From Achromobacter denitrificans NBRC 15125 (GTDB lineage Bacteria > Pseudomonadota > Gammaproteobacteria > Burkholderiales > Burkholderiaceae_B), in assembly GCF_001571365.1 (NCBI RefSeq), contig NZ_BCTQ01000001.1, positions 248,001-312,000 of the forward strand: DNA of 64,000 nucleotides, read 5' to 3'. The notes under the pieces are model-generated. The model was given only the letters and a program-made list of their open reading frames with translations, was not told the origin of the DNA and did no database searches. Both the position numbers and the translations under genes were made by a program. Shown here piece by piece: positions 27,087-36,369 of this stretch (position 1 is the stretch's first letter; each line of letters opens with the position of its first letter).

Positions 27087-28176
27087 CGCGGGCCTCCTTG
27101 GGGATCAGCACGGTGTCTTCGACGTGCAGGGCCAGGGTCACTTTCTGGCCGGTCGCGATGCCCGACTCGCGGATCTGCGTGGGTCCCAGCCGCAGCGACA
27201 CCTCCAGGCCGTCGTCCAGGCGCACGAAGAGGCGGGAGCTTTCGCCCTGGAAGACCGTATCCGCCACCACGCCGCTCAACAGATTGCAGGCCGGATCCGG
27301 CGCGGCGTCCGCCAACATCAGGTTTTCCGGACGCAACATCAGCCATGCCTCGTCGCCCGCCGGCGCATCCTGCCCCGCGGGCAGCGCCAGCGGCCGACCG
27401 GCCACCAGGTGCCGGCCGCCCTCGCGCCTGACCGGCAGGAAATGCGATTCGCCGATGAAATCCGCCACGAAGCGCGTGGCGGGCCGCTGGTAGATGCTGC
27501 GCGCGCCGGCTATCTGCTCGATGCGGCCGCGGTTCATCACCGCGACGCGGTCCGACATGGTCAGCGCTTCGCGCTGATCATGCGTGACGTACACGGTCGT
27601 GACGCCCAGGCGGTCGTGCAGCTGGCGGATCTCGCGCTGCATCTGCTCGCGCAATTGCTTGTCCAGCGCCGAGAGCGGCTCGTCCATGAGCAGGATCGCG
27701 GGCTCGAAGACGATCGCTCGCGCCAGCGCCACCCGCTGGCGCTGCCCGCCGGAAAGCTGGCTGACGCGCCGGTCGGCCACGTCCGGCAGGCGCACCAGTT
27801 CCAGCGCGCCGGCGACCCGCTCGCGGATCTCGGCCTTGGCGCATTTCCTGAGCCGCAAGGGATAGCCGATGTTCTCGCCCACGGTCATGTGCGGAAAGAG
27901 CGCGTAGCTCTGGAACACCATGCCGATGTCGCGCCGATGCGCGGGCTCGGACACCATGCTGCGGCCGCCGAACCGCAGGTCGCCGGCGTCGGGCTGCACG
28001 AAGCCGGCCAGCGCCATCAGCAGCGTGGTCTTGCCCGAGCCGGAAGGGCCCAGCAAGGTCAGGAACTCCCCGCTGCGCACCTCCAGGTCCACCTGGTCCA
28101 GCACTGTCTGCGCGCCATAGGCTTTGCACAGGCCCTCCGCCGCGATGGGCAGGCCTCGCTGTTTCGCATCCGTCAT
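27076..28176 (-). CDS. ABC transporter ATPase, PotA type
   Basis: 366 aa. Walker A is GPSGSGKT (about 40-47), the Q-loop is MVFQSYALFPHMTV, the signature is LSGGQRQR, Walker B is ILLMDEPLSALD and the H-loop is VTHDQ. The C-terminal TOBE domain (about 275-360) is normal for polyamine/Fe-class ATPases. It energises import by 26205-27086 and 25412-26200. Confidence 0.92.
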   Translation of the reverse strand: MTDAKQRGLPIAAEGLCKAYGAQTVLDQVDLEVRSGEFLTLLGPSGSGKTTLLMALAGFVQPDAGDLRFGGRSMVSEPAHRRDIGMVFQSYALFPHMTVGENIGYPLRLRKCAKAEIRERVAGALELVRLPDVADRRVSQLSGGQRQRVALARAIVFEPAILLMDEPLSALDKQLREQMQREIRQLHDRLGVTTVYVTHDQREALTMSDRVAVMNRGRIEQIAGARSIYQRPATRFVADFIGESHFLPVRREGGRHLVAGRPLALPAGQDAPAGDEAWLMLRPENLMLADAAPDPACNLLSGVVADTVFQGESSRLFVRLDDGLEVSLRLGPTQIRESGIATGQKVTLALHVEDTVLIPKEARDGR

Positions 28177-28192
28177 GGCCGTGTCCCCGCCT

Positions 28193-29218
28193 TCAGCGTT
28201 GCAGCATCAGATCGAAGCGCTTGGACATGGCGTCGTAGTTCTGCGCCCACCATTGCGTATCCAGCACCACGGCGCCCGCGCGGTTTTCCGGCGAGTTGGG
28301 CAGCCTGGCCGCCAGTTCCGGGCTGATGATGCCGGTTTCATAGGCCTTTTCGTTGGCCGGGGCATAGTTGATCAGCGTGGACAGGCGCGCCTGCGTTTCG
28401 GGCTTGACGAGATAAGCCAGCACTTTCATCGCGGCTTCCTTGTTCTTCGCCCCTTTGGGAATCGCCAGGCAGTCGTACAGCACGATCTGCTGGTTCCACG
28501 AGAAGCCCATCCTCGGGTCTTCGGTGATCAGGTCCTGGATGCGTCCGTTCCAGATCCCGGACATGTCGACTTCCCCGTGCTGCATCAGCTGCACGGATTC
28601 GGCGCCGGACCCCCACCATGCGCCCACGCTGGGTTTGAGTTCGGCCAGCTTGCGGAAGGCGCGATCGACGTCGGGCGGATAGATGTCCGAAGGCGCCACG
28701 CCGTCGGCCAGCAGCGCGGCCTCGATGTTGTAGAGCGGGGAACGCCTCAGGGAGCGCATGCCCGGGAATTCGCGCGTGTTCCAGAAGTCCTTCCAATTCT
28801 GGGGCGGCGCTCCCTTTAGGGCCTCCTTGTTCCAACTGATCACGACGCCGTACACCACGTCGGCGACCCAATAGTCCGACTTCATGTTGTCGGGAATGCC
28901 GGTCGTGTCGACGATGGCCGGGTCCAGCTTCTCCAGCAGGCCTTCCTTCTCCATCAAGGGGCAGGATTGGTTGCCCTGCTGCACGATGTCCCACGCGGGC
29001 TTGCCGGACGCGACCTGGGTGCGCACGTCGGCCAGGCCGGACGTGGTGTCTTCCCTGATGGTCACGCCCAGCGCTTTTTCGGCGGGCGTGAACCAGGCTT
29101 CCCGCTGCGCCTTCTGGAACGAGCCGCCCCAGGACGCCAGGGTGATGCTGCCGCCATCGGCCTGCGCGCCGGCGGCCGCGCAAGCCAGGATCATGCCGCC
29201 CAATACCTTCGCCTTCAT
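28193..29218 (-). CDS. Extracellular solute-binding protein, PotD/spermidine-putrescine type
   Basis: 341 aa. The signal peptide is MKAKVLGGMILACAAAGAQA. Mature motifs include ITLASWGGSFQKAQREAW, ASGKPAWDIVQQGN and WNTREFPGMRSL, typical of family 1 polyamine-like binding proteins. It is the first gene of the leftward operon and divergent from a LysR gene 181 bp away. The ligand is probably a polyamine, opine or compatible-solute-like molecule, judged from the M24 gene in the operon. Confidence 0.88.
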   Translation of the reverse strand: MKAKVLGGMILACAAAGAQADGGSITLASWGGSFQKAQREAWFTPAEKALGVTIREDTTSGLADVRTQVASGKPAWDIVQQGNQSCPLMEKEGLLEKLDPAIVDTTGIPDNMKSDYWVADVVYGVVISWNKEALKGAPPQNWKDFWNTREFPGMRSLRRSPLYNIEAALLADGVAPSDIYPPDVDRAFRKLAELKPSVGAWWGSGAESVQLMQHGEVDMSGIWNGRIQDLITEDPRMGFSWNQQIVLYDCLAIPKGAKNKEAAMKVLAYLVKPETQARLSTLINYAPANEKAYETGIISPELAARLPNSPENRAGAVVLDTQWWAQNYDAMSKRFDLMLQR

Positions 29219-29264
29219 TGTGTTCCCCTTGAATCATGAATCGAGTTGGATGCCCATCGGGTCA

Positions 29265-29373
29265 ATTCATATCTAAAAAATTCATATATGCTTTGAACCA
29301 AACAATATAAGCACGGCTTGTTTTCATGAGGACTATAGGGCAGCGAATCCGAAAACAACTGATTGAAATTCAA
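29265..29373. promoter_or_regulatory. Divergent LysR/PotD control region with repeats
   Basis: The 181-bp AT-rich gap contains the direct repeat ATTCATAT at 29265-29272 and 29280-29287. Nearer the LysR ATG, TTGAA-A-TTCAA lies at 29363-29373. LysR sites are usually short dyads in such divergent regions; which of these is used cannot be told from sequence alone. Confidence 0.35.
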
Positions 29374-29399
29374 CACATGAATTTTTTGAGTGAATACCC

Positions 29400-30341
29400 A
29401 TGATCTCCGAACGCGACACTCCCGAGCCGCCCCTGCGGGCGATACGCGCATTCGAAGCGTTCGCCCAGCACGGCTCCATCGCCGACGCCGCCGCCGAGCT
29501 GAACATCACGCCGTCTGCCGTCAGCCATCAGCTGCATCTGCTGGAAAGCTATATCCAGACGCCGCTCACGATGCGCAAGGGCCGTTCACTTTGTCTCACG
29601 GACGAAGGGCGCGATTACTACCGCTCGATCCACACGGCGTTCACCGTGTTGCGCAGCGCCACGCGCCAGGCGCAGGAACGCGCCACCCTGACCCAGGTCA
29701 CCGTGGGCGTGACGGGCCTGCTGGGCACCGGCTGGCTGTTGCCGCGGCTGGGGCGCTTCATGCGGGAGCATCCGGACATCGGCATCAATGTGGTCTACGC
29801 CATGCACGGCACGTATCCGAGCGATTCGGCGGACCTGTCGATCCGTTTTGGCGCCGGCCGCTGGCCCGGCTGCCAGGCCACGCGCCTTCTGGCGGGCGCC
29901 GTGGTGCCGGTCTGCACGCCGGCCTTTGCCGGTCGCCATGGGCCGTTCAAGCATGCGCGGGACCTGGCGCGGGCGCCGCTGGTGCACGACGGCGACCGCG
30001 CGCGCTGGGCGGCCTGGTTCGCGCAGGCGGGCGTGCGGCCGGAACGGCTGAACGGTCCGCTGCTGGAGGATGCGCAGCTCACGCTGGGCGCCGTCCTGGC
30101 GGACCTCGGGGTGGGGCTGCTGCGCCTGGCGCTGATTGAAGGGGAACTTGCCGCCGGCCGCCTGACGCAGCCGTTCGAGCAGCGCCTCGACACGGGGCTG
30201 GATTACTACCTGTGCGTACGCGAGGAAGACCCGCCCACGGAAGCCGCCACCCGCCTGGCCGAATGGATACTGGCCGAAAGCACCGCTATTTCCGCTGTTC
30301 CGACCGCCAGGCGCGCGGAGCGACCCCGACATTCCGGGTGA
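29400..30341 (+). CDS. LysR-family regulator, GcvA-like
   Basis: 313 aa. N-terminal HTH (about 15-70: PLRAIRAFEAFAQHGSIADA, then LNITPSAVSHQL) precedes a periplasmic-binding-like effector domain (about 100-290). The PLRAIRAFEA opening is of the GcvA subgroup. It is divergent from the PotD-type operon, the likely target. Its last 56 bases overlap the 3' end of the convergent AraC gene. Confidence 0.88.
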   Translation: MISERDTPEPPLRAIRAFEAFAQHGSIADAAAELNITPSAVSHQLHLLESYIQTPLTMRKGRSLCLTDEGRDYYRSIHTAFTVLRSATRQAQERATLTQVTVGVTGLLGTGWLLPRLGRFMREHPDIGINVVYAMHGTYPSDSADLSIRFGAGRWPGCQATRLLAGAVVPVCTPAFAGRHGPFKHARDLARAPLVHDGDRARWAAWFAQAGVRPERLNGPLLEDAQLTLGAVLADLGVGLLRLALIEGELAAGRLTQPFEQRLDTGLDYYLCVREEDPPTEAATRLAEWILAESTAISAVPTARRAERPRHSG

Positions 30342-31182
30342 AGCTGCGCGCGAAATGGCTCTGGTCGGAAAAGCCGCATTCGGCCGAGATATCGGCCAGG
30401 CTCAAGTCCGACTGCCTGAGCAGGCTCATGGCATGCTCCAGCCGCCGCTCGCGTATCCATGCGAAGGGCGTGGTGCCCATCGCGGCCTTGAAGGCCCGGG
30501 CGAAGGTCGCCCTCGACATGCCGCAATGCCGGGCGATGTCGGCCAGCGCGATGTTCTGCGCCAGGTGCGCCTCCACGTACTCCGCGGCCTTGGCCAGCTG
30601 GGGGCCGCTGAGTTTGCCGGCCGCCCTGCCGTCCGCGCCCCGCATGCCCGCCTGGCCGTAGCGGCGCAACAGATGCGCGACCATGGCCAGCGTCAGGTGT
30701 TCGATGAACGCCTCGTCGCCGGGCTCGCGGCGCATCAGGCTGGGCAGCAGCGCCTGGACCAGCAGCCGCATGGTCTCGTCCTCGGCGCCTTGCTGCAGGC
30801 GCAGCCCGGGGACCTTGCCGGCGTACAGTTCGCCGCCCAGCTCCTCCAGCACGTCATTGCGGATCTGCAGCCTCACGTTGTCGTAGTCCGACAGGTGCTG
30901 GCAGGCGTAGGCATGGGTCAGGTCGGTCAGGGCGATGCTGGCCCGGGAGTGGCCGCCGGCATGGATGAGCTTGCGATCCACCCAGAGTTTGTGCGATGCG
31001 AAATCCTGCATCTGGAAAATCACCGAGTACGCGCGGGCCTGCGGGATCGGCTGGACGCGCGCATCCTTGTGGTCGCCCACGTGCCGGAACCTCGCCGCCG
31101 CCAGCAGAGGCGTGCGCAGGGCCCCGATGCAGTAGGGAGGATGAATGACCGAAACGGCGGGCGGCTGTTGGGCAAGCGGCAT
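30286..31182 (-). CDS. AraC-family regulator
   Basis: 298 aa. The C-terminal double HTH (about 195-295) includes LADIARHCGMSRATFARAFK and LADISAECGFSDQSHFARSF, followed by VAPRAWR. The N-terminal half has cupin-like AraC sensor features (VIFQMQDFASHKLWVDRKL). The gene is convergent with the LysR at 29400 and divergent from the LysR at 31350; no metabolic target lies immediately next to it. Confidence 0.88.
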   Translation of the reverse strand: MPLAQQPPAVSVIHPPYCIGALRTPLLAAARFRHVGDHKDARVQPIPQARAYSVIFQMQDFASHKLWVDRKLIHAGGHSRASIALTDLTHAYACQHLSDYDNVRLQIRNDVLEELGGELYAGKVPGLRLQQGAEDETMRLLVQALLPSLMRREPGDEAFIEHLTLAMVAHLLRRYGQAGMRGADGRAAGKLSGPQLAKAAEYVEAHLAQNIALADIARHCGMSRATFARAFKAAMGTTPFAWIRERRLEHAMSLLRQSDLSLADISAECGFSDQSHFARSFTRNVGVAPRAWRSEQRK

Positions 31183-31349
31183 GGTTCCCCTCCATCGGTT
31201 TGCGCTCCACTGCTGTGGAACTGTACGCTAGCCAATCCGTGTGACAAGTAGGCGGCGCGCGATTCATTGTCGCTTTCCGGTTGACGAAAGCGCGCCCGCG
31301 GCGCTGCTGCCCTGGGTAAAATGAGCGGCCCTTGACTCCAGCTGGCGCC

Positions 31350-32249
31350 ATGCAATTCGACGACGTTCGCATCTTCGCCGCCGCGGTCGACGCCGGCAGC
31401 TTCACGGCTGCCGCCGAAAAGCTGCTGCTCTCCAAGCAGTTCGTCAGCCGCCGGATCGCGAGCCTGGAGGCGTCGCTTGGCGTGCAGCTGCTGGTGCGCA
31501 ACACGCGCAAGCTCACCGTGACCGAATCGGGCAAGGAGTTCTATGCGCACGCCCAACGCATCCTGGAAGACATCGCCAGGGCGGAGCAGGCCATGGCGCG
31601 GCGCCGCACGGAGCTGCATGGCACGCTCAGGATCAGCACGCCCATGTCCTTCGGGCTGCGTCACCTGTCCCCGCTGATCTCCGAATTTCTCACCCGGCAT
31701 CCCGCCCTGCAGCTCCAGGTCATCCTGAACGACCGCCACGTGGACCTCGTTGGCGAATCCTTCGACATGGCGCTGCGCATCGGCGAAATGCCCGATTCGA
31801 CGCTGATCGCGAAACGGCTGGGCGAGCTGCGCATGGCGGTCTGTTGCAGCCCCTCCTACCGGCGGCAGCACGGCCTGCCCCAGACGCCGGCCGACCTGCC
31901 GCGCCACGACTGCCTGCTCTACGGCCGCGAGGCGAGGAACGGCTGGCCCTTTACCGTGGACGGCGAGCCGCGCATGATCGACGTGCGCGGGCCGCTGCTA
32001 TCCAATAACGGGGAGATCGTGCGCGACGCCGCGATCGCCGGGCTGGGCATCGCGCTGCTGCCTCGCTTCATCGTGGGCGAGGCCTTGCGCAGCGGGGAGC
32101 TGGTCGCGGTGCTGGAGGGCCATGCGCCCAGGCCGCTGCCGGTCAGCGCCGTCTATCCGCAGCACCGCCAGCAATCGACGAACCTCTGCGCCTTCGTCGA
32201 GTTCCTGGAGGCCCGCTACGCGCGCATGATGGAAAGCCTGGAGGCCTAG
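31350..32249 (+). CDS. LysR-family regulator
   Basis: 299 aa from ATG at 31350 (MQFDDVRIFA). The HTH is at about 1-60 (FTAAAEKLLLSKQFVSRRIA) and the effector domain at about 90-290 with the CrgA/DsdC-type signature LRISTPMSFGLRHL. An upstream TTG gives a six-residue extension that I discount. It is convergent with the DoxX-amidohydrolase operon, 35 bp from its last gene, and may regulate it. Confidence 0.85.
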   Translation: MQFDDVRIFAAAVDAGSFTAAAEKLLLSKQFVSRRIASLEASLGVQLLVRNTRKLTVTESGKEFYAHAQRILEDIARAEQAMARRRTELHGTLRISTPMSFGLRHLSPLISEFLTRHPALQLQVILNDRHVDLVGESFDMALRIGEMPDSTLIAKRLGELRMAVCCSPSYRRQHGLPQTPADLPRHDCLLYGREARNGWPFTVDGEPRMIDVRGPLLSNNGEIVRDAAIAGLGIALLPRFIVGEALRSGELVAVLEGHAPRPLPVSAVYPQHRQQSTNLCAFVEFLEARYARMMESLEA

Positions 32250-32284
32250 GGCCTGCGCAAGGCTCGATTCAGGGGGAACAGGCC

Positions 32285-32698
32285 CTAGCGCCTGCCGGCG
32301 GCGCGCGCGGTCATGGCGCCCGCCGCCAATCCGCCGATCAGGCCCAGGTTCGCGAGAAACGCGTTCATGTCATGAAACCTGGCCTGCGGGTCCGGCAGGT
32401 TCCAGAACGCGTGGCCCATCACCGATGCCGCCAGGGTGAAGGCGGCCAGGGCGCCCGCGGCCAGCCAGGGCCAGGCGCCGGCCACCAGCAGGATCGAGCC
32501 GCCCAGTTGCACGACGATCACCAGCACCGCGTACAACAGCGGAGGATGCAGGCCGAAATGGTCGACTTCGGCCAGCGCGGACGGAAAGTCCAGCAGCTTG
32601 GCCACGCCGCTCCACCAGAACGGCAGGGTCAGGAGCAGCCGGGCCAGCCGGCCCGGCAACGGCGACGAAGGCCAGGCGGCCGCAACGGGCATCGTCAT
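32285..32698 (-). CDS. DoxX-family membrane protein
   Basis: 137 aa with four hydrophobic helices. LLLTLPFWWSGVAKLLDFPS and PDPQARFHDMNAFLANLGLI match DoxX proteins. It is the last gene of the leftward operon and begins 10 bp after the amidohydrolase stop. Function unknown; DoxX proteins are sometimes linked to redox enzymes or thiol stress. Confidence 0.8.
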   Translation of the reverse strand: MTMPVAAAWPSSPLPGRLARLLLTLPFWWSGVAKLLDFPSALAEVDHFGLHPPLLYAVLVIVVQLGGSILLVAGAWPWLAAGALAAFTLAASVMGHAFWNLPDPQARFHDMNAFLANLGLIGGLAAGAMTARAAGRR

Positions 32699-32708
32699 GG
32701 CGTCGCCC

Positions 32709-34673
32709 CTATACGGCCCAGCAGGCGCAGCCCAGCGCGCCCCAGAAGGAGGCCGCGTCGGACACCGGCATGTCGCGGCGCGCCGCCGCCAGGTGCTCGT
32801 GCCCGTGCACGCCGCAGGCGCTGGCGCACCCGCAGCGGGCCGCGACCGACGCCAGGTAGCCGTTCTGGCTTGCCGTCTTGCGCGAGAAATAGCCGCCGAA
32901 CGTCCGGACCGGCGACCAGTCCGGCGCCGGCGGAGGCACGGCCGGCGCGTCCTTGGAGAAGCTGCCCGTCCCCCACACCACCTTGCCGCCGAGCAGCGTC
33001 AGGTCGCTTTCGATGGCGATGATTTCATCCTCGGGCACGGTGAAGTAGTCGCGGTCCAGCGCCGCCAAGTCGGCCAGCTGGCCCACGGCGATGCGGCCCT
33101 TCTTGCCTTCTTCGTTGGAGAACCAGGTATTGGCTTCGGTCCACAGGCGCAATGCGGTTTCGCGGCTTTGCCGCTGCGCGGCCGGGTACATGCGCAGGCC
33201 GCCCAGACTGCGGCCGGTGACCAGCCAGCTGAGCGACACCCAGGGGTTGTACGAGGCCACCCGCGTGGCATCGGTGCCGGCGCCCACCGGCACGCCGGCC
33301 GCGAGCATCCGGGAAATCGGCGGCGACTGCTCGGCTGCCGGCGCGCCGTAGCGCTCCACGAAATCCTCCGCCTGGTACATCATGCGATGCTGCACGGCGA
33401 TGCCGCCGCCCAGCGCCGCGATGCGGTCGATGTTGCGCGGGCTGACCGTCTCGGCGTGGTCGAAGAACCAGTGCAGGCCCTCGAAAGGCTGGTCGGCGTT
33501 GACCTTCTCGAATACGTCCAGCGCGCGCGAGATGGTTTCGTCGTAGGTGGCATGCAGCCGCCAGGGCCAGCGCTGCGAGACCAGCTGGCGGATCACCGGC
33601 TCCAGGTCGGCCTCCATGTTGGGCGGCATCTCGGGCCGGGGCTGGCGGAAGTCCTCGAAGTCGGCGGCGGAATAGACCAGCATTTCGCCCGCGCCGTTGT
33701 GGCGGTACAGGTCGTCGCCCTGCCCGGGCCGCACCTGGCGGCCCCAGCTCTGGAAGTCCGCGAGTTCGTCCTTGGGCTTCTGCGTGAACAGGTTGTAGGC
33801 CAGCCGCAGCGTGAGCTGGCCGTCCGCATGCAGCTTCTCGATGATCTGGTAATCCTCGGGATAGTTCTGGAAGCCGCCGCCGGCATCGATCACGCTGGTC
33901 ACGCCCAGCCGGTTCAGCTCCCGCATGAAATGGCGGGTGGAATTGAGCTGGATGTCCGGATCCAGCTTCGGCCCCTTGGCCAGGGTGGCGTACAGGATGG
34001 TCGCGTTGGGCTGCGCGATCAGCAGGCCGGTCGGATCGCCATTGGCGTCGCGCTGGATCTCTCCGCCCGGCGGGTTCGGCGTGTCGCGGGTATAGCCCAC
34101 GGCGCGCAGCGCGGCGCGGTTCAGCAGCGCGCGGTCGTACAGGTGCAGGATGAACACCGGCGTGTCGGGCGCCGCCGCGTTGATCTCATCGAGGGTGGGC
34201 AGGCGCTTCTCGGCGAACTGGTGCCGGGTGAAGCCGCCCACGACCCGCACCCACTGCGGCGGCGGCGTGTTCTGCGCCTGGCGCTTCAGCATGGCCATGG
34301 CGTCGGCCAGGCTGGGCACGCCGTCCCAGCGCAGTTCCATGTTGTAGTTCAGGCCGCCGCGGATCACGTGGGTATGGCTGTCGATCAGCCCCGGAATGAC
34401 GCGGCGCCCGCCCAGGTCGATGACCCGGGTGCCCGCGCCCGCCTGCGGCAGGATCTCGGCCGCGGTTCCCACCGCGGCGTAGCGGCCGTCCTTGACGGCC
34501 ACGGCATCGGCCTGCGGGCGCGACGGATCCAGCGTGGTGAATTTGCCTCCGTGGAGGATCAGATCGGGTTCAGTCTTCATGCTTGCGCTCCTTCCCAGGG
34601 CCGCGGCGGGCGCGAGGCCCAGCGCGACCAGCGTTTTAACGGTGGTCCTGCGATTGCGATCGAATGACGGCAC
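32709..34673 (-). CDS. YtcJ-type amidohydrolase with Tat-like signal
   Basis: 654 aa. The N-terminus has NRRTTVKTLVALGLAPAAAL, a Tat-like motif and hydrophobic core. The amidohydrolase domain has VIPGLIDSHTHVIRGGL (metal-binding HxH), HWFFDHAETVS and GAGTDATRV. Length and order fit the YtcJ/N-substituted formamide deformylase group. The C-terminal ~60 residues are cysteine-rich (RCGCASACGVHGHEH), an unusual tail that may bind metal. It follows the MFS gene by 3 bp and probably hydrolyses an amide in the periplasm. Confidence 0.85.
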   Translation of the reverse strand: MPSFDRNRRTTVKTLVALGLAPAAALGRSASMKTEPDLILHGGKFTTLDPSRPQADAVAVKDGRYAAVGTAAEILPQAGAGTRVIDLGGRRVIPGLIDSHTHVIRGGLNYNMELRWDGVPSLADAMAMLKRQAQNTPPPQWVRVVGGFTRHQFAEKRLPTLDEINAAAPDTPVFILHLYDRALLNRAALRAVGYTRDTPNPPGGEIQRDANGDPTGLLIAQPNATILYATLAKGPKLDPDIQLNSTRHFMRELNRLGVTSVIDAGGGFQNYPEDYQIIEKLHADGQLTLRLAYNLFTQKPKDELADFQSWGRQVRPGQGDDLYRHNGAGEMLVYSAADFEDFRQPRPEMPPNMEADLEPVIRQLVSQRWPWRLHATYDETISRALDVFEKVNADQPFEGLHWFFDHAETVSPRNIDRIAALGGGIAVQHRMMYQAEDFVERYGAPAAEQSPPISRMLAAGVPVGAGTDATRVASYNPWVSLSWLVTGRSLGGLRMYPAAQRQSRETALRLWTEANTWFSNEEGKKGRIAVGQLADLAALDRDYFTVPEDEIIAIESDLTLLGGKVVWGTGSFSKDAPAVPPPAPDWSPVRTFGGYFSRKTASQNGYLASVAARCGCASACGVHGHEHLAAARRDMPVSDAASFWGALGCACWAV

Positions 34674-34676
34674 GAT

Positions 34677-36293
34677 TCATCCCTTGCCCGGCCGGTCCGG
34701 CGCCAGGTAGTGCCGGACGATCGGGGGCTGTTCGCCCTGGTGGTAGCGCCGCACCGAGGCCTGCTGGTCCTGGTCCGACATGGTCACGCGGTCGTGCTGC
34801 CGCAGATGCTCCACCCAGGACGCCACCAGGAAATACTCGATGTAATGCGCGGGTTCCCCGGTGTGCTCGAAGATTCCCCAGGCATAGGCGCCGTCGCGCC
34901 GCCGCTGTTCGCCGACCTTGTCCATGGCCGCTAGGAAGGCGTCGCGCGACGCGGCGTCGACGTGGTATTCCACGGTAATCATGACCGGCCCGCGGTCATG
35001 GCTCACGTCCGCGCTCAGGACCGGCGCAGGCCAGTGCATCGACGGAGCGAGATCCAGCTGGGCGCCCAGTTGGAGTTTCCAGCGCCAGGTCAGGGGGATG
35101 GCCAGCAGCGCGCCGACCGCGGCCGCCAGCATGGCCTGGGGAATGCCGAACAGGCTTGCGGCCTGCCCCCACAGCAGGCTGCCCGCGCTCATCGAGCCGA
35201 AGAACACGGTGACGAAAATGGACAGGCCGCGCGCCCGCACCCAGTCCGGCAGCGCCGTCTGCGCGGACACGTTCAGCGAGGACAGCACGGCGATCCAGGA
35301 GGCGCCGGCCAGCAGGCTGGCCGCGATGGCCGCGGCCGGCACCCGCAGCAGCGCCACCACGGCCAGCGTGATCGCGATACCGCAGGTTCCCAGCATGACC
35401 ACGCGGTCCGCGCCACAGGCCTTCCTGATCCGGGGCAGCAGGAACGCGCCCATCACCGCCCCCAGGCCGACGCTGCCCAGCATGATGCCGTACAGCTCCG
35501 CGCCGCCCTGCAAGACCGTGCGCACGACCAGCGGCAGCAGCGCCCAGTAGGCGCTCGCGAACACGAAAAACGCCACGGCGCGCACCAGCGTGGCCTTGAG
35601 GGCGCTGCTGTTGCGCGCATAGCGCAAGCCGGCCGCCATCGCGCCCCAGAGCTGCTCCGGCGGCAGGGTGCGGTTGCGGTCCGCGGGCGGTTTCCACCAC
35701 AGCAGCGCCGCCGCCACGACGAGGAAACTCAGGGCATTGACGGCGAACGGCAGGGCCAGGCCCACCGCGGTAATCAGGAAGCCGGCCAGCGCGGGCCCGA
35801 TGGCCCGGCTGATGTTCACGCCGACACTGTTGATGGCGATCGCCTGCTGCAGCGATTCACGCGGCACCAGGCTGGGCACGATGGCCTGCCAGGCGGGCGC
35901 GATCAGCGCCGTGCCGGTCCCCATCGCCAGGGTGAACAGCAGCAGCGCGACGGGCGTCGCGAGGCCGGCCCAGACCAGCCAGGCCAGGGCGGCCGCGACG
36001 ACGCACAGGCCCACCTGCACCCCCAGCAGCAGCCGGCGCCTGTCGACGATGTCGGCCAGGGCGCCGGCGGGCAGCGACAGCAGGAATACCGGCAGGGAGG
36101 TGGCCGTCTGCACCATCGCGACCATCATCGGGGACGGAGACATCGACGTCATCAGCCAACCCGCGCCGACGTCGTGCATCCAGGTGCCGATGTTCGAGAG
36201 CACGGTCGCGACCCAGAGCACCGTGAAACTGCGGGAGGCGAACGGGGACGGGCCTTTCTCGTCCTGCGGGCGGGCGGTGGCTGCCTGGTTCAT
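34677..36293 (-). CDS. MFS exporter (MFS_3/EntS-like) with C-terminal ferredoxin-like domain
   Basis: 538 aa. Twelve membrane helices span about 25-420, starting at FTVLWVATVLSNIGTWMHDV, with the loop DIVDRRRLLLGVQ characteristic of the MFS_3 group. Residues about 435-538 form a soluble domain (VMITVEYHVDAASRDAFLAA, HYIEYFLVASWVEHLRQHD) resembling dimeric alpha/beta barrel (ABM-like) proteins. This fusion occurs in other MFS_3 members. It probably exports a small organic molecule. It lies 3 bp from the amidohydrolase. Confidence 0.85.
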   Translation of the reverse strand: MNQAATARPQDEKGPSPFASRSFTVLWVATVLSNIGTWMHDVGAGWLMTSMSPSPMMVAMVQTATSLPVFLLSLPAGALADIVDRRRLLLGVQVGLCVVAAALAWLVWAGLATPVALLLFTLAMGTGTALIAPAWQAIVPSLVPRESLQQAIAINSVGVNISRAIGPALAGFLITAVGLALPFAVNALSFLVVAAALLWWKPPADRNRTLPPEQLWGAMAAGLRYARNSSALKATLVRAVAFFVFASAYWALLPLVVRTVLQGGAELYGIMLGSVGLGAVMGAFLLPRIRKACGADRVVMLGTCGIAITLAVVALLRVPAAAIAASLLAGASWIAVLSSLNVSAQTALPDWVRARGLSIFVTVFFGSMSAGSLLWGQAASLFGIPQAMLAAAVGALLAIPLTWRWKLQLGAQLDLAPSMHWPAPVLSADVSHDRGPVMITVEYHVDAASRDAFLAAMDKVGEQRRRDGAYAWGIFEHTGEPAHYIEYFLVASWVEHLRQHDRVTMSDQDQQASVRRYHQGEQPPIVRHYLAPDRPGKG

Positions 36294-36308
36294 GTTTTGC
36301 TCGCTTTG

Positions 36309-36357
36309 GCATGCCGCGGCGCGCGCGGCGCCGGGGCCGCGCCGCGCATGCCGCGGC
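36309..36357. repeat. Intercistronic repeat and hairpin between isochorismatase and MFS genes
   Basis: GCATGCCGCGGC occurs at 36309-36320 and 36346-36357 as a direct repeat. Between them GCGCGGCGC (36323-36331) and GCGCCGCGC (36339-36347) pair around a seven-base loop. The strong GC hairpin lies inside the leftward operon and may attenuate or stabilise the transcript. Confidence 0.5.
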
Positions 36358-36369
36358 CGGGTTCAGGGA

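Noticed and set aside
24201..29218. Polyamine-type operon as part of the defence island
   Set aside because: It is a complete transporter operon with its own LysR and ordinary composition; no link to the WYL loci is visible.
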